Source: Xanthomonas chitinilytica (GTDB lineage Bacteria > Pseudomonadota > Gammaproteobacteria > Xanthomonadales > Xanthomonadaceae). Taken from it: DNA of 64,000 nucleotides. Within the stretch, counting starts at the first letter, position 1. Every line of letters starts with the position of its first letter. Shown here one piece after another: positions 8,297 to 24,600 of this stretch. Position numbers and translations under genes: made by a program. The stretch lies in contig NZ_JAPCHY010000011.1 of the NCBI RefSeq assembly GCF_026107455.2, positions 62,001 to 126,000 on the forward strand, written 5' to 3'. The notes beneath the pieces are model-generated. The model did no database searches. It was not told the origin of the DNA and saw only the letters and a list, made by a program, of their open reading frames with translations.

Positions 8297-10789
8297 TCAA
8301 CTCTCGGGCAATGCGTAGGCGATGACGTAGTCGCCGGCAGGGGTCTCCATGAAGTGGTGGCCGCCGGCCATGATCACCACGTACTGGCGGCCGTCGTGCT
8401 CGTAGATCATCGGGTTGGCCTGGCCGCCGGCCGGCAGCTTCGTGCGCCAAAGCTCCTTGCCGGTCTTCAGGTCGATGGCGCGGAACAGGTCGTCGGTCGC
8501 CGCGGCGATGAAGATCAGGCCGCTGGCGGTGACCGCCGAGCCGCCATTGTTGGGCGTGCCGATCTCGATCGGCAGGCCGGAGCGGATGCCGAACGGGCCG
8601 TTGCCGCGGGCGCTGCCGAACGGCCGGTCCCACAGCGTCCGGCCGCTGCGCAGGTCGATGGCGCGGATGCCGCCGTAGGGCGGCTGCTTGCACAGCAGCT
8701 TGGTGAACGGCAGCCGCCAGCCGGCGTTGACGTTGATCGCGTACGGCGTGCCGACCTGCGGATCGCCCGCGCCCTCGGCCCCGCCCATGTCGCCGCGCAC
8801 GTCCTCGCGCGGCGCCCAGCCCATCCTGTCGGCCTTGGCGCGCGGCACCAGCAGGTTGTAGTTGGGCATGTCGTTGTAGTTGGCCACGATCACGCCGTGG
8901 TGCGGGTCGACCGCGACGCTGCCCCAGTCCGAACCGCCGTTGTAGCCGGGATATTCGATGGAATGGCGGTCGGCGGTCGGCGGGGTGTAGATGCCCTGGT
9001 AGCTGGCGCGGCGGAACTGGAGCCGGCAGACCAACTGGTCGATGGGGGTGATGCCCCACATGTCGCGCTCGCTCAGGTCCGGCTTGCGCAGCGTGTGGTA
9101 CAGCGAGAACAGCTGCCGGGGCGAACGCTGTTCCGGCTCCACCCCGCCACCGGGCACGTCGCGCTCCTCGGCGCGGGTCAGCAGTTGCCCGCTGCGGCGG
9201 TCGAGCACGTAGATGTCGCCCTGCTTGCTCGGCAGCAGGATCGCCGGCACCGCACCGGCCGGCGTCGGGTAGTCGACCAGGGTCGCCTGCGAGCCCAGGT
9301 CGTAATCCCACACGTCCTTGCGCACCGTCTGGAAATGCCAGGCCGGCTTGCCGGTGGTCACGTCGATGGCCACCAATGAGGTGGAATAGCGGTTCTCGAT
9401 CTCGCTGCGCGAGCCGCTCCAGTAGTCGGCCGCCGAGTTGCCCAGCGGCAGGTACACCATTCCCAGCGCGTCGTCGCCGGTGGCCATGGTCCACATGTTG
9501 GGCGTGCCGCGGGCGTAGGTCTCGCCGGCCGGCGGCAGCCCGTCGCGCTCGGGGTGCAGCATGTCCCAGGCCCAGCGCAGCTGGCCGGTGACCGCGTCGT
9601 ATGCCTGGATCACGCCGGACGGCGCGTCGCGGCGCTGCCCGTCCAGCACCTGGTGGCCGGTGACGATCACGCCGCGCACGATGGCCGGCGGCGAGGTGAT
9701 CGAGACGTAGCCCGGCGGGGTATCGCCCATGCCGACGGTGATGTCGACCTGGCCGTTGTTGCCGAAGTCCGCGCACGGCTGGCCGGTGGCGGCATCGACC
9801 GCGATCAGCCGGCCGTCGAGGGTGCCCTCGATGATGCGCGCCGCGCAGGCCGCGCGCGGCGACGGCATCGGCACCGCCGAGCCGTCCGGTTGCGCCAGGT
9901 CGGCGGCGGCATCGGCGAGCCGGGGATCGGGCGCCGGCGCCGGTGCCTCGTAATAGGCCACGCCGCGACAGGCGGCGGTATACGGGATCGATTCGTCCTT
10001 GACCCCGGGATCGTAGCGCCAGCGCTCGCTGCCGTCGGCGGCATCGAGCGCGATGAGCTGGTTGCGGGCGGTGCACAGGTAGAGGCTGTCGCCCACCTTC
10101 AGCGGCGTGGTTTCCGCGCCCCAGCGGCGGTCGGGCAGGTCGCCGGTGCGGAACATCCAGGCCTGGCGCAGCTGGCCGACGTTGTCCGGCGTGATCTGCC
10201 GCAGCGGCGAATAGCGGGTGGCGGCATTGTTGCGGCCATAGGCCGCCCAGTCGCCGTCGGCCGGACTGTCGGCCGGTTGCCGTGCGGCAGGCGCGGAGCC
10301 GGCCCGGCCGGTGTTGGGGTATGCATCGGGGAACGCGCCCGTGGCGGGGGTGACGCCATGCGGAACGAAGGCCAGGGTGAAAGCCGCCACGAACACCAGC
10401 GCCAGGCCGGCGGCGATGGCGCGCGACAGCCTGCGCGACAGCGGCCGCTCCAGGGTGGGCAACAGCAGCGCCAGCACGAAGGCCAGCGCCACGATCAATC
10501 CCAGCCGCGGCACCCAGCGCCAGTAGTTGCTGCCGGACTCCCACCAGGTCCACAGCAGCGTGCCGACGAACACCACGCCGAACCAGACCGCGCCCGAGCA
10601 GCGCCCCCGCCACAGCTGCACGCCGGCCACCAGCAATCCCACGCCGGCCAGCACGTAGTACCAGGAGCCGCCGATGGCGGCGAGCCAGGCGCCGCCAACG
10701 GCCAGCACCAGTCCCAGCAGCAGGATGACGACGGCCAGCACGGCAAGCAACCAGTGGCGGCGGTGCCGCGGCGAAGCGATCGTGGACAT
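8297..10789 (-). CDS. gcd: Membrane-bound PQQ-dependent glucose/quinate dehydrogenase
   Basis: 830 residues from the ATG at 10789, which has AAGGAG 6 nt upstream. The N-terminus has about five membrane segments in the first 140 residues, followed by a periplasmic beta-propeller (WAAYGRNNAATRYSPL; repeated W-docking units such as GSERWRYDPG, GKELWRTKLP). The family oxidises glucose to gluconolactone, or quinate/shikimate, in the periplasm and passes electrons to ubiquinone. The exact sugar cannot be set from sequence alone. No pqq biosynthesis genes are in the window. It lies downstream of gyrA on the same strand but behind a terminator, so is its own unit. Confidence 0.88.
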   Translation of the reverse strand: MSTIASPRHRRHWLLAVLAVVILLLGLVLAVGGAWLAAIGGSWYYVLAGVGLLVAGVQLWRGRCSGAVWFGVVFVGTLLWTWWESGSNYWRWVPRLGLIVALAFVLALLLPTLERPLSRRLSRAIAAGLALVFVAAFTLAFVPHGVTPATGAFPDAYPNTGRAGSAPAARQPADSPADGDWAAYGRNNAATRYSPLRQITPDNVGQLRQAWMFRTGDLPDRRWGAETTPLKVGDSLYLCTARNQLIALDAADGSERWRYDPGVKDESIPYTAACRGVAYYEAPAPAPDPRLADAAADLAQPDGSAVPMPSPRAACAARIIEGTLDGRLIAVDAATGQPCADFGNNGQVDITVGMGDTPPGYVSITSPPAIVRGVIVTGHQVLDGQRRDAPSGVIQAYDAVTGQLRWAWDMLHPERDGLPPAGETYARGTPNMWTMATGDDALGMVYLPLGNSAADYWSGSRSEIENRYSTSLVAIDVTTGKPAWHFQTVRKDVWDYDLGSQATLVDYPTPAGAVPAILLPSKQGDIYVLDRRSGQLLTRAEERDVPGGGVEPEQRSPRQLFSLYHTLRKPDLSERDMWGITPIDQLVCRLQFRRASYQGIYTPPTADRHSIEYPGYNGGSDWGSVAVDPHHGVIVANYNDMPNYNLLVPRAKADRMGWAPREDVRGDMGGAEGAGDPQVGTPYAINVNAGWRLPFTKLLCKQPPYGGIRAIDLRSGRTLWDRPFGSARGNGPFGIRSGLPIEIGTPNNGGSAVTASGLIFIAAATDDLFRAIDLKTGKELWRTKLPAGGQANPMIYEHDGRQYVVIMAGGHHFMETPAGDYVIAYALPES

Positions 10790-10899
10790 GGCGTTCTCCT
10801 TGTTCCCCAGCATCACCGGCCGCACGACCGCCGGACCCGCCGGCCCTTATCCCACCGCGGGTGTGAAAGCCGTGCGTTTTATGCGCCTGCCGTGGCCGG

Positions 10900-10929
10900 A
10901 AAACGAAAACGCCGGCACAGGCCGGCGTT
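10900..10929 (-). terminator. Rho-independent terminator of gyrA
   Basis: A 9-bp stem (AACGCCGGC / GCCGGCGTT) with a 4-nt loop at 10908-10929, followed on the minus strand by the T-rich run TTTTCGTTTT. It sits 28 nt after the gyrA stop. Confidence 0.8.
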
Positions 10930-10956
10930 CTCGTTCCACAACGGGCGATGCAGCGG

Positions 10957-13674
<2,718 letters not shown>

Positions 13675-13999
13675 TCGGGTTCCGTATTCTGGTAGCGGTC
13701 CGGCCCGGAAACCGCCTGTTCAGGCGGGCATTGCCGGTCTGCGTGGCCGGCATATCCGGACGATCGGTTGAACCCATGGATTCTACCACGAACGGCCATC
13801 CGCCGCCGGCATTTGCCGGCTCGAAACAAGTACTTGCGGCCGTCGTCGGGGCCGCCCGGGCCTGCCCCGGCGATCCGCGCCCGGATCCCGCCCGCGCCCG
13901 CCCGCCGTCCGTCGGCATGCCGGGCGCATGACAGTCGTCAATTACCTTCGGCCGCCGGCGCCGGGACAATCCCCGGCATCCGCCCAAGGGAGAATCCGC
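13675..13999. promoter_or_regulatory. gyrA leader/promoter region (divergent to CPBP gene)
   Basis: 325 bases between gyrA and the CPBP gene. On the minus strand a TAGAAT hexamer at 13780-13785 is a reasonable -10 for gyrA, giving a leader of about 100 nt; no good -35 is seen at 17 nt. A GCCGGC-rich dyad (GCCGGCATTTGCCGGC) lies at 13805-13820. No open frame here has family support. Confidence 0.4.
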
Positions 14000-14779
14000 A
14001 TGCCGTGGAGCACGCTGGCGTTGCGCCTGGCGCTCGTCGCCATCGCCATCATCGGCATCTGGCGTGGCACGTCCATGCTGTCCGGCAGCGATGCCGGCTA
14101 CGACCCCACGACCCACCTGCTGCGGGGCGCCGCCATCTCCGCGATGGTGCTGGCGCTGGTCCTGCTGCTGCTTCGGCTCGACCGCCTGCGCTGGCGCGAC
14201 ATCGGCCTCCATGCTGCCGCCGCCAACGCCCGCGCCTTCGCGTTGGGCGCCGGCCTGTGGCTGCTGCCCGCCCTGCTCGGCACCGCGGCCTGCATCGTGT
14301 TCGGCTGGAGTTCGATCACGCTGCTGTCCACGCCCTCCGCCCTGCTCGCCGCGCTGCCGCCGCTCGCGCTGGGCGTGTTCCTGGTCGAGGCGTTTCCCGA
14401 GGAACTCGCGCTGCGCGGCTACGTGCAGGGCCTGGTCGCGCGCCGTGCCGCGCAATGGATCGCGCTGCTGCTGCAGGCGGCGTTGTTCGTCGCCTTCGCC
14501 TGGGCGGTCGGCGCGCTCGGCTCCGCGCAGCAGTGGACGTTCATTCCCTGCCTGGCCCTGATCCTGGGCTACGTGCGCGCCATGACCGGCAACGTCTGGG
14601 CCGGCATCGGCGTGCACACCGCATGGATGACCAGCGCCCAGCTGCTGCACGGGCATGCGGCGGTGGACGGGATGCAGACCTTGCAGTTCGTCGCCTTCGC
14701 GCTGCTGCCGTCGGCCACCCTCGGCGTCGCGCTCGGCCTGCTGCGGCCGGACTTCGACTGGCGCCGGCCGGCCCCCTGA
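14000..14779 (+). CDS. CPBP family intramembrane protease-like protein
   Basis: 259 residues and about seven hydrophobic segments. The start at 14000 has AAGGGAGA 7 nt upstream; the frame is open to 13928 but lacks a ribosome site there. The CPBP (Rce1-like) motif 1, EExxxR, is present as PEELALRGYV (Glu134, Glu135, Arg139). A His occurs in GIGVHTAWM near residue 204, as in the last motif. The middle FxxxH motif is not evident (ALFVAFAWAV has no His), so protease activity is uncertain. Members process or retain peptides at the membrane. Confidence 0.75.
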   Translation: MPWSTLALRLALVAIAIIGIWRGTSMLSGSDAGYDPTTHLLRGAAISAMVLALVLLLLRLDRLRWRDIGLHAAAANARAFALGAGLWLLPALLGTAACIVFGWSSITLLSTPSALLAALPPLALGVFLVEAFPEELALRGYVQGLVARRAAQWIALLLQAALFVAFAWAVGALGSAQQWTFIPCLALILGYVRAMTGNVWAGIGVHTAWMTSAQLLHGHAAVDGMQTLQFVAFALLPSATLGVALGLLRPDFDWRRPAP

Positions 14780-14788
14780 GGCCGGTGC

Positions 14789-15853
14789 TCAATCGCCGAA
14801 CAGCGCCCGCATCGCCGCCGCGTCCGGGCGCTCGACCACGCCCTTCTCAGTGACGATGGCGTCGATCAGCTCGCCGGGAGTCACGTCGAACACCGGATTC
14901 CACGCGGCGATGCCTTCGGCGACGGTGCGGCTGCCGCCCACGCCGAACAGTTCGCCGGGATCGCGCTGTTCGATCTCGATCTGCCCGCCATCGGCGGTGT
15001 CCATGTCCACGGTCGACGACGGCGCCACCACCATGAACCTGACGCCGTGGTGGCGCGCGGCGATGGCCAGCTGGTAGGTGCCGATCTTGTTGGCGGTATC
15101 GCCGTTGGCGCAGATGCGATCGGCGCCGACGATCACCCACTGCACCGCGCCGGTCTTCATCAGGTGCGCGGCCGCCGAATCGGCGATCAGGGTGGCGTCG
15201 ATGCCGTCCTGCTGCAGCTCCCACACGGTCAGCCGCGCGCCCTGCAGCCACGGCCGGGTCTCGCCGGCGAACACGCGCGCGATGCGCTCCTGCGCCATGC
15301 CGGCGCGGATCACGCCCAGCGCGGTGCCGAAGCCGGCGGTGGCCAGCGAGCCGGTGTTGCAATGGGTCAGCACGCCGCTGCCGGGCGCGATCAGGCCGGC
15401 GCCCAGCGCGCCCATGTGGCGGTTGGCGGCTAGGTCCTCGTCGGCGATCGCCTGGGCCTCGCGCTCCAGTACCTGCCGCCAGTCGCTGCCGGCGGCGGCC
15501 AGCACCCTGCGCATGCGCGCCAGCGCCCAGGCCAGGTTGACCGCGGTCGGGCGCGCGGCGTTCAGGCGCTGCAGCGCGGGCTCGAGTTTCTGCAGGGCCT
15601 GCGCGCCGTCGAGCGCGTCGATAGCGCGCGCGGCCAGCACCGTGCCCCAGGCCGCGGCGATGCCGATGGCCGGCGCACCGCGCACGGTCAGCGCGTGGAT
15701 GGCCTCGGCAACGGCGTCGCTGTCCTGGCAGCGCACGTGCTCGACCACGAACGGCAGCTTGCGCTGGTCCAGCAGTTCCAGCGCCTCGCCGGTCCACAGG
15801 ATCGGGCGGATATGGTCGTAGCGGGCGTAATCGATGGCATGGGAATCGTTCAT
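14789..15853 (-). CDS. mtnA: S-methyl-5-thioribose-1-phosphate isomerase
   Basis: 354 residues, full length. It converts methylthioribose-1-phosphate to methylthioribulose-1-phosphate in the methionine salvage pathway. Catalytic Cys165 is in [10 protein letters not shown] and Asp245 in [10 protein letters not shown]; substrate motif RGAPAIG and the NKIGTYQLA block are kept. The stop lies 9 nt from the convergent CPBP gene. No other mtn gene is adjacent; the methionine-cycle genes are 37 kb away in this window. Confidence 0.95.
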   Translation of the reverse strand: MNDSHAIDYARYDHIRPILWTGEALELLDQRKLPFVVEHVRCQDSDAVAEAIHALTVRGAPAIGIAAAWGTVLAARAIDALDGAQALQKLEPALQRLNAARPTAVNLAWALARMRRVLAAAGSDWRQVLEREAQAIADEDLAANRHMGALGAGLIAPGSGVLTHCNTGSLATAGFGTALGVIRAGMAQERIARVFAGETRPWLQGARLTVWELQQDGIDATLIADSAAAHLMKTGAVQWVIVGADRICANGDTANKIGTYQLAIAARHHGVRFMVVAPSSTVDMDTADGGQIEIEQRDPGELFGVGGSRTVAEGIAAWNPVFDVTPGELIDAIVTEKGVVERPDAAAMRALFGD

Positions 15854-15887
15854 CGCGGCATTGTAATCGGCGTGCGCGCCGCGCCGC

Positions 15888-16583
15888 TCAATTCACCGAG
15901 AACACCGCACGACAGCCGTCGTCCACCCAGACCCCATCGCGGTTCCAGCCCCAGTTCTGATCCTCGACGCAGGGCGTGCCCGACAGCTGCCGGACCAGCA
16001 CCGCCTGCTGGCCGATGCTGGCGCCGCAGACCCGGCGCAGCCGGCGCTTGGATTCGCAGACCAGCTCGCGCGGCAGGTCGAGGAAACCCGAGCCATCCTC
16101 GGCGCCGACCTCGAACTCGCCCTGGCAGCCGCGCGTCACCCAGATCTCGTTGCGCTTGTAGCCCCAGCTGTGGCCTTCCTTGCACGGCATGACCGAAAGC
16201 TGCCGCAGCAACCGCACCGGTGCGCCGCGCAGCATCACCGGGCAGCCCTGCGGACGGCCGCTGGATTCGCAGCGCACCACCCGCCGTACCGGCCGGGCCG
16301 CAGGCGCGCTCGCGGCCGGGCGGAATTCGGCGCGGCAGCCCCCGCTGACCCACACGCCGGTGGCCTCGACCCCCCATTCGCTTTCGCGGATGCAGCTGCG
16401 CTCGGACAGCTGCCGTACCAGCTCGACGCCGTGCGAGGTGTCGATGTCGCAATGCACCCGCTCCATGTCGCGCGACTCGCAACGGACGACCTGGCTGTCG
16501 TAACCGGACTGGGACTGCGCCTGTCCTCCCGCGGCCGCCAGCATCGGCAACAGCAGCAGGGCCGCACCATGAAACACCCTCAT
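15888..16583 (-). CDS. Secreted DUF3011 protein with three repeats
   Basis: 231 residues from [20 protein letters not shown]; signal peptide of about 22 residues. The mature part holds three DUF3011-like repeats, each with cysteines and the pattern VRCES...VELVRQLS...C...WGV...[12 protein letters not shown] (about residues 30-90, 100-165 and 172-231). Variants of the end motif are [11 protein letters not shown] and [11 protein letters not shown]. The cysteine spacing suggests disulfide-stabilised beta units in the periplasm or outside. Function unknown. An upstream in-frame ATG exists, but this start precedes a good signal peptide. Confidence 0.75.
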   Translation of the reverse strand: MRVFHGAALLLLPMLAAAGGQAQSQSGYDSQVVRCESRDMERVHCDIDTSHGVELVRQLSERSCIRESEWGVEATGVWVSGGCRAEFRPAASAPAARPVRRVVRCESSGRPQGCPVMLRGAPVRLLRQLSVMPCKEGHSWGYKRNEIWVTRGCQGEFEVGAEDGSGFLDLPRELVCESKRRLRRVCGASIGQQAVLVRQLSGTPCVEDQNWGWNRDGVWVDDGCRAVFSVN

Positions 16584-16826
16584 TCGATTGGTCCCCGGGT
16601 CACTGAACGATGGATACCTGCACACCATCCATGGGCCGGTGTGATCAGAACATCATCGCGCGAGGCAAAGCAAGGAGCGCCGCATGAATGCACCCGGCAA
16701 CCGCACGCGATCCTGCAACGCCCGGCATCCGCCCGCCTGCGCAGCCATGGGGCGGGATGCCATGCGCCTGCACTGCGCCTTGCGCGCTTCTCCGGCAGCA
16801 ACACCGGCCATCGGTCCCGACAGCGT

Positions 16827-17767
16827 TCAGGCCCGGGCGAAATCGAACGCCAATACGTCGGCGATGCGCGGGGTGCCGCGCATCGCCATCAACAGCCGGT
16901 CCACGCCTACGGCCACGCCGGCGCAGTCGGGCATGGCCGGCAAGGCGTCCAGCAGGCGTTCGTCCAGCGGCGGCAGTACGCTGCCGCGACCACGGCGCAC
17001 CGCAAGGTCGCGCTCGAAGCGTCGGCGCTGTTCGGCCGCGTCGTTGAGCTCGTGGTAGCCATTGGCCAGTTCCACGCTGCCCAGGTACAGCTCGAAACGC
17101 TCGGCCAGCGGCGGCTCCCCCGGCCGGACCTTCGCCAGCGCCGCCTGCGTCGCCGGCCAGTCGTGCACCACGGTGATGCGGTCGGCCGGGAAGAAGGGCT
17201 GGATGCGGTGGGTCATCAGCAGGTCCAGCCAGTCGTCGCGCACCAGCCCGCTGCCGTCGATGGCGACGTCGGCTAGCGGTACGCGCAACGCCTCGTCGTC
17301 GGCTTCGAACGGGTCCAGCCCGAGCGCGGCAATGAACAGTTCGCGGTAGCTCAGCACCTGCAGTTCCGCCGCGCGCTCCACCAGCGTCAGCGCCTGGCGC
17401 ACCAGCGCGACGGTCTCGTCGATCAGGCGGTGGTGGTCCCAGCCGACGCGGTACCACTCGAGCATGGTGAACTCGGGATTGTGGCGGCCGCCGGCCTCGC
17501 CGTTGCGGAATACCCGCCCCAGCTCGTAACAGTCGCCCACGCCCGCGGCCAGCAGTCGCTTCAGCGGGTACTCCGGCGAGGTCCGCAGCCAGCGCCGGCG
17601 CGGGCCGGCATCGACATGGCCGTCGAACCCGGTGTGGAAGCTGTCGATGTTCGGCTCGGTGTTGCCGGCCGCCGACAGGATCGGGGTTTCCACCTCCAGC
17701 ACCCCGCGCGCGGCGAAGAATTCCCGGATCAGGGCATTGAGCCGGGCGCGCTGGCGCAGCGCCTCGA

Positions 17768-17771
<4 letters not shown>
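16827..17771 (-). CDS. epmA: Elongation factor P--(R)-beta-lysine ligase
   Basis: 314 residues (E. coli 325), a class II lysyl-tRNA synthetase catalytic domain without the anticodon domain. Motif 2 is GRVFRNGE (85-92) with HNPEFTMLEWY (97-107), substrate loop RTSPE (63-67), motif 3 GVAVGVDRLLMAM. EpmA attaches beta-lysine to EF-P, which rescues ribosomes at polyproline stretches. The start is GTG at 17771, overlapping the TGA of the acetyltransferase by 4 nt (GTGA), so translation is coupled. EpmB and EF-P genes are not in the window. Confidence 0.9.
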
Positions 17772-20736
<2,965 letters not shown>

Positions 20737-20795
20737 TTAACCGTGTGCGGGTCGGTGTCGCTCCATCGCCCGGCACGGGAAACCGGCGAAAGCAT

Positions 20796-20863
20796 GTAGG
20801 AGCGACATCAGTCGCGACGGGGCCTTACCGGGAAAGCCCCGTCGCGACTGATGTCGCTCCCAC
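20796..20863. repeat. Inverted REP pair (REPIN) between zipA and ligA
   Basis: Two 28-nt arms, 20796-20823 and 20836-20863, are inverted copies with one mismatch and a 12-nt loop. Each arm has the GTAG/GTGG head followed by a small internal hairpin around GCGAC...GTCGC, the classical REP build. Matches the family seen at 51.2 and 58.1 kb. It may fold in the zipA-ligA transcript and separate the two. Confidence 0.85.
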
Positions 20864-20880
20864 AGTGGTCTTGCGGCCGC

Positions 20881-21615
20881 TTACCAGCGCGGCGACTTGG
20901 TCAGCGGCGGCGCCTGGTGCTGGCGGTCGTAGGCGCGCAGTTCGTCGCGGATATGCGCGATGCGCTGGCGGCCCAGGGCGTTGCGGCTGTCGTCCAGCAC
21001 CACGCCGTCGAGCAGTTCGGCCATGCGCTGCACCGTCGGCAGCATCTTCTCCCAGGCGTCGAGCGCGGTCAGCGGCGCCGGCAGGGTCAGGAAGAAGGCG
21101 ATGGCCGGGGTCTGCATCTCGCGGATGCCGGCCATGTCGAAGCTGCCCGGCTTCATGATGCTGGCCATGCTGAAGATCGGGCCGCGCTCGGGATGACCCT
21201 CGACCAGCCGGTGGAACACGTTCATGTGCCCGAACACCAGCCCGGTCTTCTCCGCGGCCACCACGATGTCCTCGCCGCGCAGCACCTCGCCGGCGCGGGC
21301 GGCCACGTACAGCGACACGATCTTGTCGAAGTCCTGGCTGACCCGCTTGCCCAGTTCGCTGGCCGGCGGTGCATCCACGTCCGGCAGGCCCAGTTCGGGC
21401 TGGCTCACGCCTTCGCCGGTGCCCAGGTCGGCAGCGGCCGGAGAAACCCCGTCGTGTTCGCCCAGCACCGGCTCGTGGCGGGTGCGTTCGCTGTCGGCCG
21501 GTTCCTTGCGGCGGCCCTGCGCGGGCTTCTTCGGCCGCCCGAACAGGAAGATCGCGGCAATCAACAGCAAGCCAGCGGCCAGGATGCCGATGCGCAGCAG
21601 TGCCATGTCGGACAT
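20881..21615 (-). CDS. zipA: Cell division protein ZipA
   Basis: 244 residues. One N-terminal membrane helix (about 5-25, RIGILAAGLLLIAAIFLFG), then a charged linker of about 80 residues (shorter than in E. coli), then the FtsZ-binding domain from about residue 105 (GEDIVVAAEKTGLVFGHMNV; FSMASIMKPGSFD; AIAFFLTLP). ZipA tethers the FtsZ ring to the inner membrane. It lies 45 nt after smc on the same strand and upstream of ligA, an order conserved in xanthomonads and pseudomonads. Confidence 0.93.
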   Translation of the reverse strand: MSDMALLRIGILAAGLLLIAAIFLFGRPKKPAQGRRKEPADSERTRHEPVLGEHDGVSPAAADLGTGEGVSQPELGLPDVDAPPASELGKRVSQDFDKIVSLYVAARAGEVLRGEDIVVAAEKTGLVFGHMNVFHRLVEGHPERGPIFSMASIMKPGSFDMAGIREMQTPAIAFFLTLPAPLTALDAWEKMLPTVQRMAELLDGVVLDDSRNALGRQRIAHIRDELRAYDRQHQAPPLTKSPRW

Positions 21616-21660
21616 TCAGTAGGGTCTCCGGCGTGAATTCATCCAGGCAAGAATCGCATG

Positions 21661-24600
21661 TCAGGCCGCGCCCGCCAAACGCGCGGCTTCCTCCAGGTCC
21701 ACGCTGACCAGGCGGCTGACGCCCGGCTCGCGCATGGTCACGCCGGACAGCTGGTGCGCGGCCTCCATCGTCGCCTTGTTGTGGCTGACGAACAGGAACT
21801 GCACCTTCTCGCTCATCTCCTTGACCATGTTGGCCAGGCGGCCGACGTTGGCCTCGTCCAGCGGCGCGTCCACCTCGTCGAGCAGGCAGAACGGCGCCGG
21901 GTTGAGCTGGAAGATGGCGAACACCAGCGCCACCGCGGTCATCGCCTTCTCGCCGCCGGACAGCAGCGAGATGCTGGACACGCGCTTGCCTGGCGGCCGC
22001 GCCATGATCGCCACGCCGGTATCGAGCAGGTCCTCGCCGGTCAGTTCCAGATAGGCGTGGCCACCGCCGAACAGGCGCGGATACAGCGCCTGCACGCCGG
22101 CATTGACGCGGTCGAAGGTGTCCTTGAAGCGGCCGCGGGTCTCGCGGTCGATCTTGCGGATGGCCTCCTCCAGCGTTTCCAGCGCGGTGTTCAGGTCCAC
22201 ATTCTGCGCTTCGAGGTACTCGGCCCGCTGCGAGGCCTCGCCGTACTCGTGGATCGCGGCCAGGTTGACCGGCTCCAGCCGGCGCATGCGGCCGTCGATC
22301 TGGTTGACCGCCTGTTCCCAGTCGCCGACGCGCGCATCCTCGGGCAGGGTGTTGACCACGTCTTCCAGCACGAAACCGGCCTTGGTCACCGCCGCCGCCA
22401 GCTGCTCGGCACTGAGCACCAGCGCCTGCTGGTCCAGCTTGCGCTGGGAAATGCGCTCGCGCTGCGCCAGCGCCTGTTCGTCGCGCTGGTGGCGGGTGTG
22501 CTCGTAGCTGCGCAGTTCGCTGTCGATGCTGTCCAGCAGCGTGCGCGCTTCGCCCAGCACGCGGTCGGCGCGCACGCGTTCGCCCAGCGCGTTCTGGTGT
22601 TCGGCCTCCAGCGCCTGCACCGGCGAATCGCCCTCGTCCAGCTGCGAATGCAGTTCGCCCAGGCGCGAATCCAGCTGGCTGCGCTGGGCGCCCATGCGCT
22701 CCAGCGCCTGGCTCAGCGAGGCGATCTGGGTGCGCTGCGACTCCAGCGTCAGCGCCAGCGCGTGCATGCTGTCGCGCACGTTGCGGGCGGCGTCGCGCGC
22801 CAGGTCGCGGGCCTCGGTGAGCTGGCGGCGCTCGCTTTCCAGCGCCTGCCGGGTGGACTCCAGGTCGCCCATGCTGGTGACCGCGTCCTCCAGCCGCGAA
22901 CGCGCCTCGCGCGCCTGCTCGCGGCTGCCGTCCAGGGTTTCCAGCAACTGCGCCAGTTCGCCCTCGATGCGATCGATGCGGGCATGCGCGGCCTCCACCT
23001 TGCCCTGCTGGCTCTGCAGCTGGCCGGCCAGTTCGGACACGCTGCGGTGCGCCTGGTACAGGGCGCGCTGCGCTTCCTCGCGGTGCTGCTCGGCCGCCAG
23101 CAGCTGCTCGCGGAAATCGGCCAGCCGCTGCTCCAGTTCCTCCTCCCGCTCGACCAGGGTCTCGATCTGCCCGCGCAGGGCGACGATCTCGCGCTCGCGC
23201 AGCAGCGCGCCCTGCTTGGCCGCGCCGGAGCGCGTCACCCGCACCCAGCCCTCGCCCAGGCGTTCGCCGCCGCGGGTGATGACCGAATCGCCCTCGCCCA
23301 GCCGGCGTTGCAGATCGCGCGCCTCGGCCAGGGTCTCGGCGCCGTGCAAGCGTGCCAGCAGACGGCGGATCGCGGTCGGCCCCTGCACCCGGGCCGCCAG
23401 CGAGGTCGGCGCGAATTCCGCCGCATCCTGCTCCGCGGACACCAACGCGATGCGGCCTTCGCCGAGCTCGCCCAGCGCGTCGACCAGGGTTTCCGGCGAT
23501 TCGACCAGCACCCCCTCGATCAGCTGGCCCAACGCGCTTTCCACCGCGTTTTCCCAGCCGCTTTCCACGGTGATGCGCTCGCCCACGCGCGCGGCCGAAT
23601 CCAGCCCGCGCGCCTTCAGCCAGGCCACCGCCGCGCCCTGTTCCTGGCCCAGCGCGGCCTGCTGCAGGGTCTCCAGCGACGACAGCCGGCCGCGCGCGGC
23701 CTGCGCCTGCTTGCGCACTTCGGCCAGTTCGGACTGGCTGGCGCGCTGCTGCTCCTGCAGCGCCGCCACCGCCTGCCTGCGTTCCTCGACCTGTTCGTTG
23801 AGGCCGTCCAGCGAGGTCTTCTGGGTCTCGTGCTGCAGCTGCAGCTGCTCGAACGCCCCGGCCAGCGCTTCCAGGTCCAGCCCGGCGCGCTCGGCCGCCA
23901 GCGCTTCGCGGCGGCGATCGGCTTCCAGGATCTGCCGGTCCAGGTAATCGACGCGGGTGCGCTCGACCTCGCCGGCACGCGACGCCTCGGAGGTCTGCCG
24001 GGTATGCGACTCCCAGCGCTGCTGCCAGTCGGCCAGCCGGGCCTCGGCCTCGCGCAGCGCCTCCTGGCGGAATTCGTTGTCTTCCTGCAGCTGCTCCAGC
24101 TGCGGCTCGGCCACCTCCACCGACTCGCGCAGCACCGCCAGCCTGGCCTCGTCGCCGCTGATGTGCTGGCCCAGCTCGGCCAGCGCCTGCCGGGCCTCGT
24201 CGCGGGCGCGGTGCAGGCGCTGCGACATCTCGCGCTGGTGCTGGATCTGCTGCTCGATGCGGGCCAGGGTGCTGCCGACCTGGTAGACGTCGGCCTGCGC
24301 CTTGGCCAGCGCCTCGGCGGCCTCCTCGCGGCGCATGCGGCCGGTCTCGATCCGTGCCTCGGCCTCGCGCTGCTCGGCGATGAACTGCTGCAGCCGGGTC
24401 TCTTCCTGCGACAGCGCCTCGCGCAGTCCCGCCAGGCGCCCGTCCAGGCCGCGGTATTCCAGCGCCTTCCACTCGGCGTCCTTGACCCGGCGCTCTTCCT
24501 GCAGCGCCTGGTACTGCTCGGCCTGCCGCGCCTGGCGCTTGAGGTGCTCGAGCTGCTTGCCGATCTCCTCGCGCAGGTCGTTGAGCCGGTCCAGGTTCTC

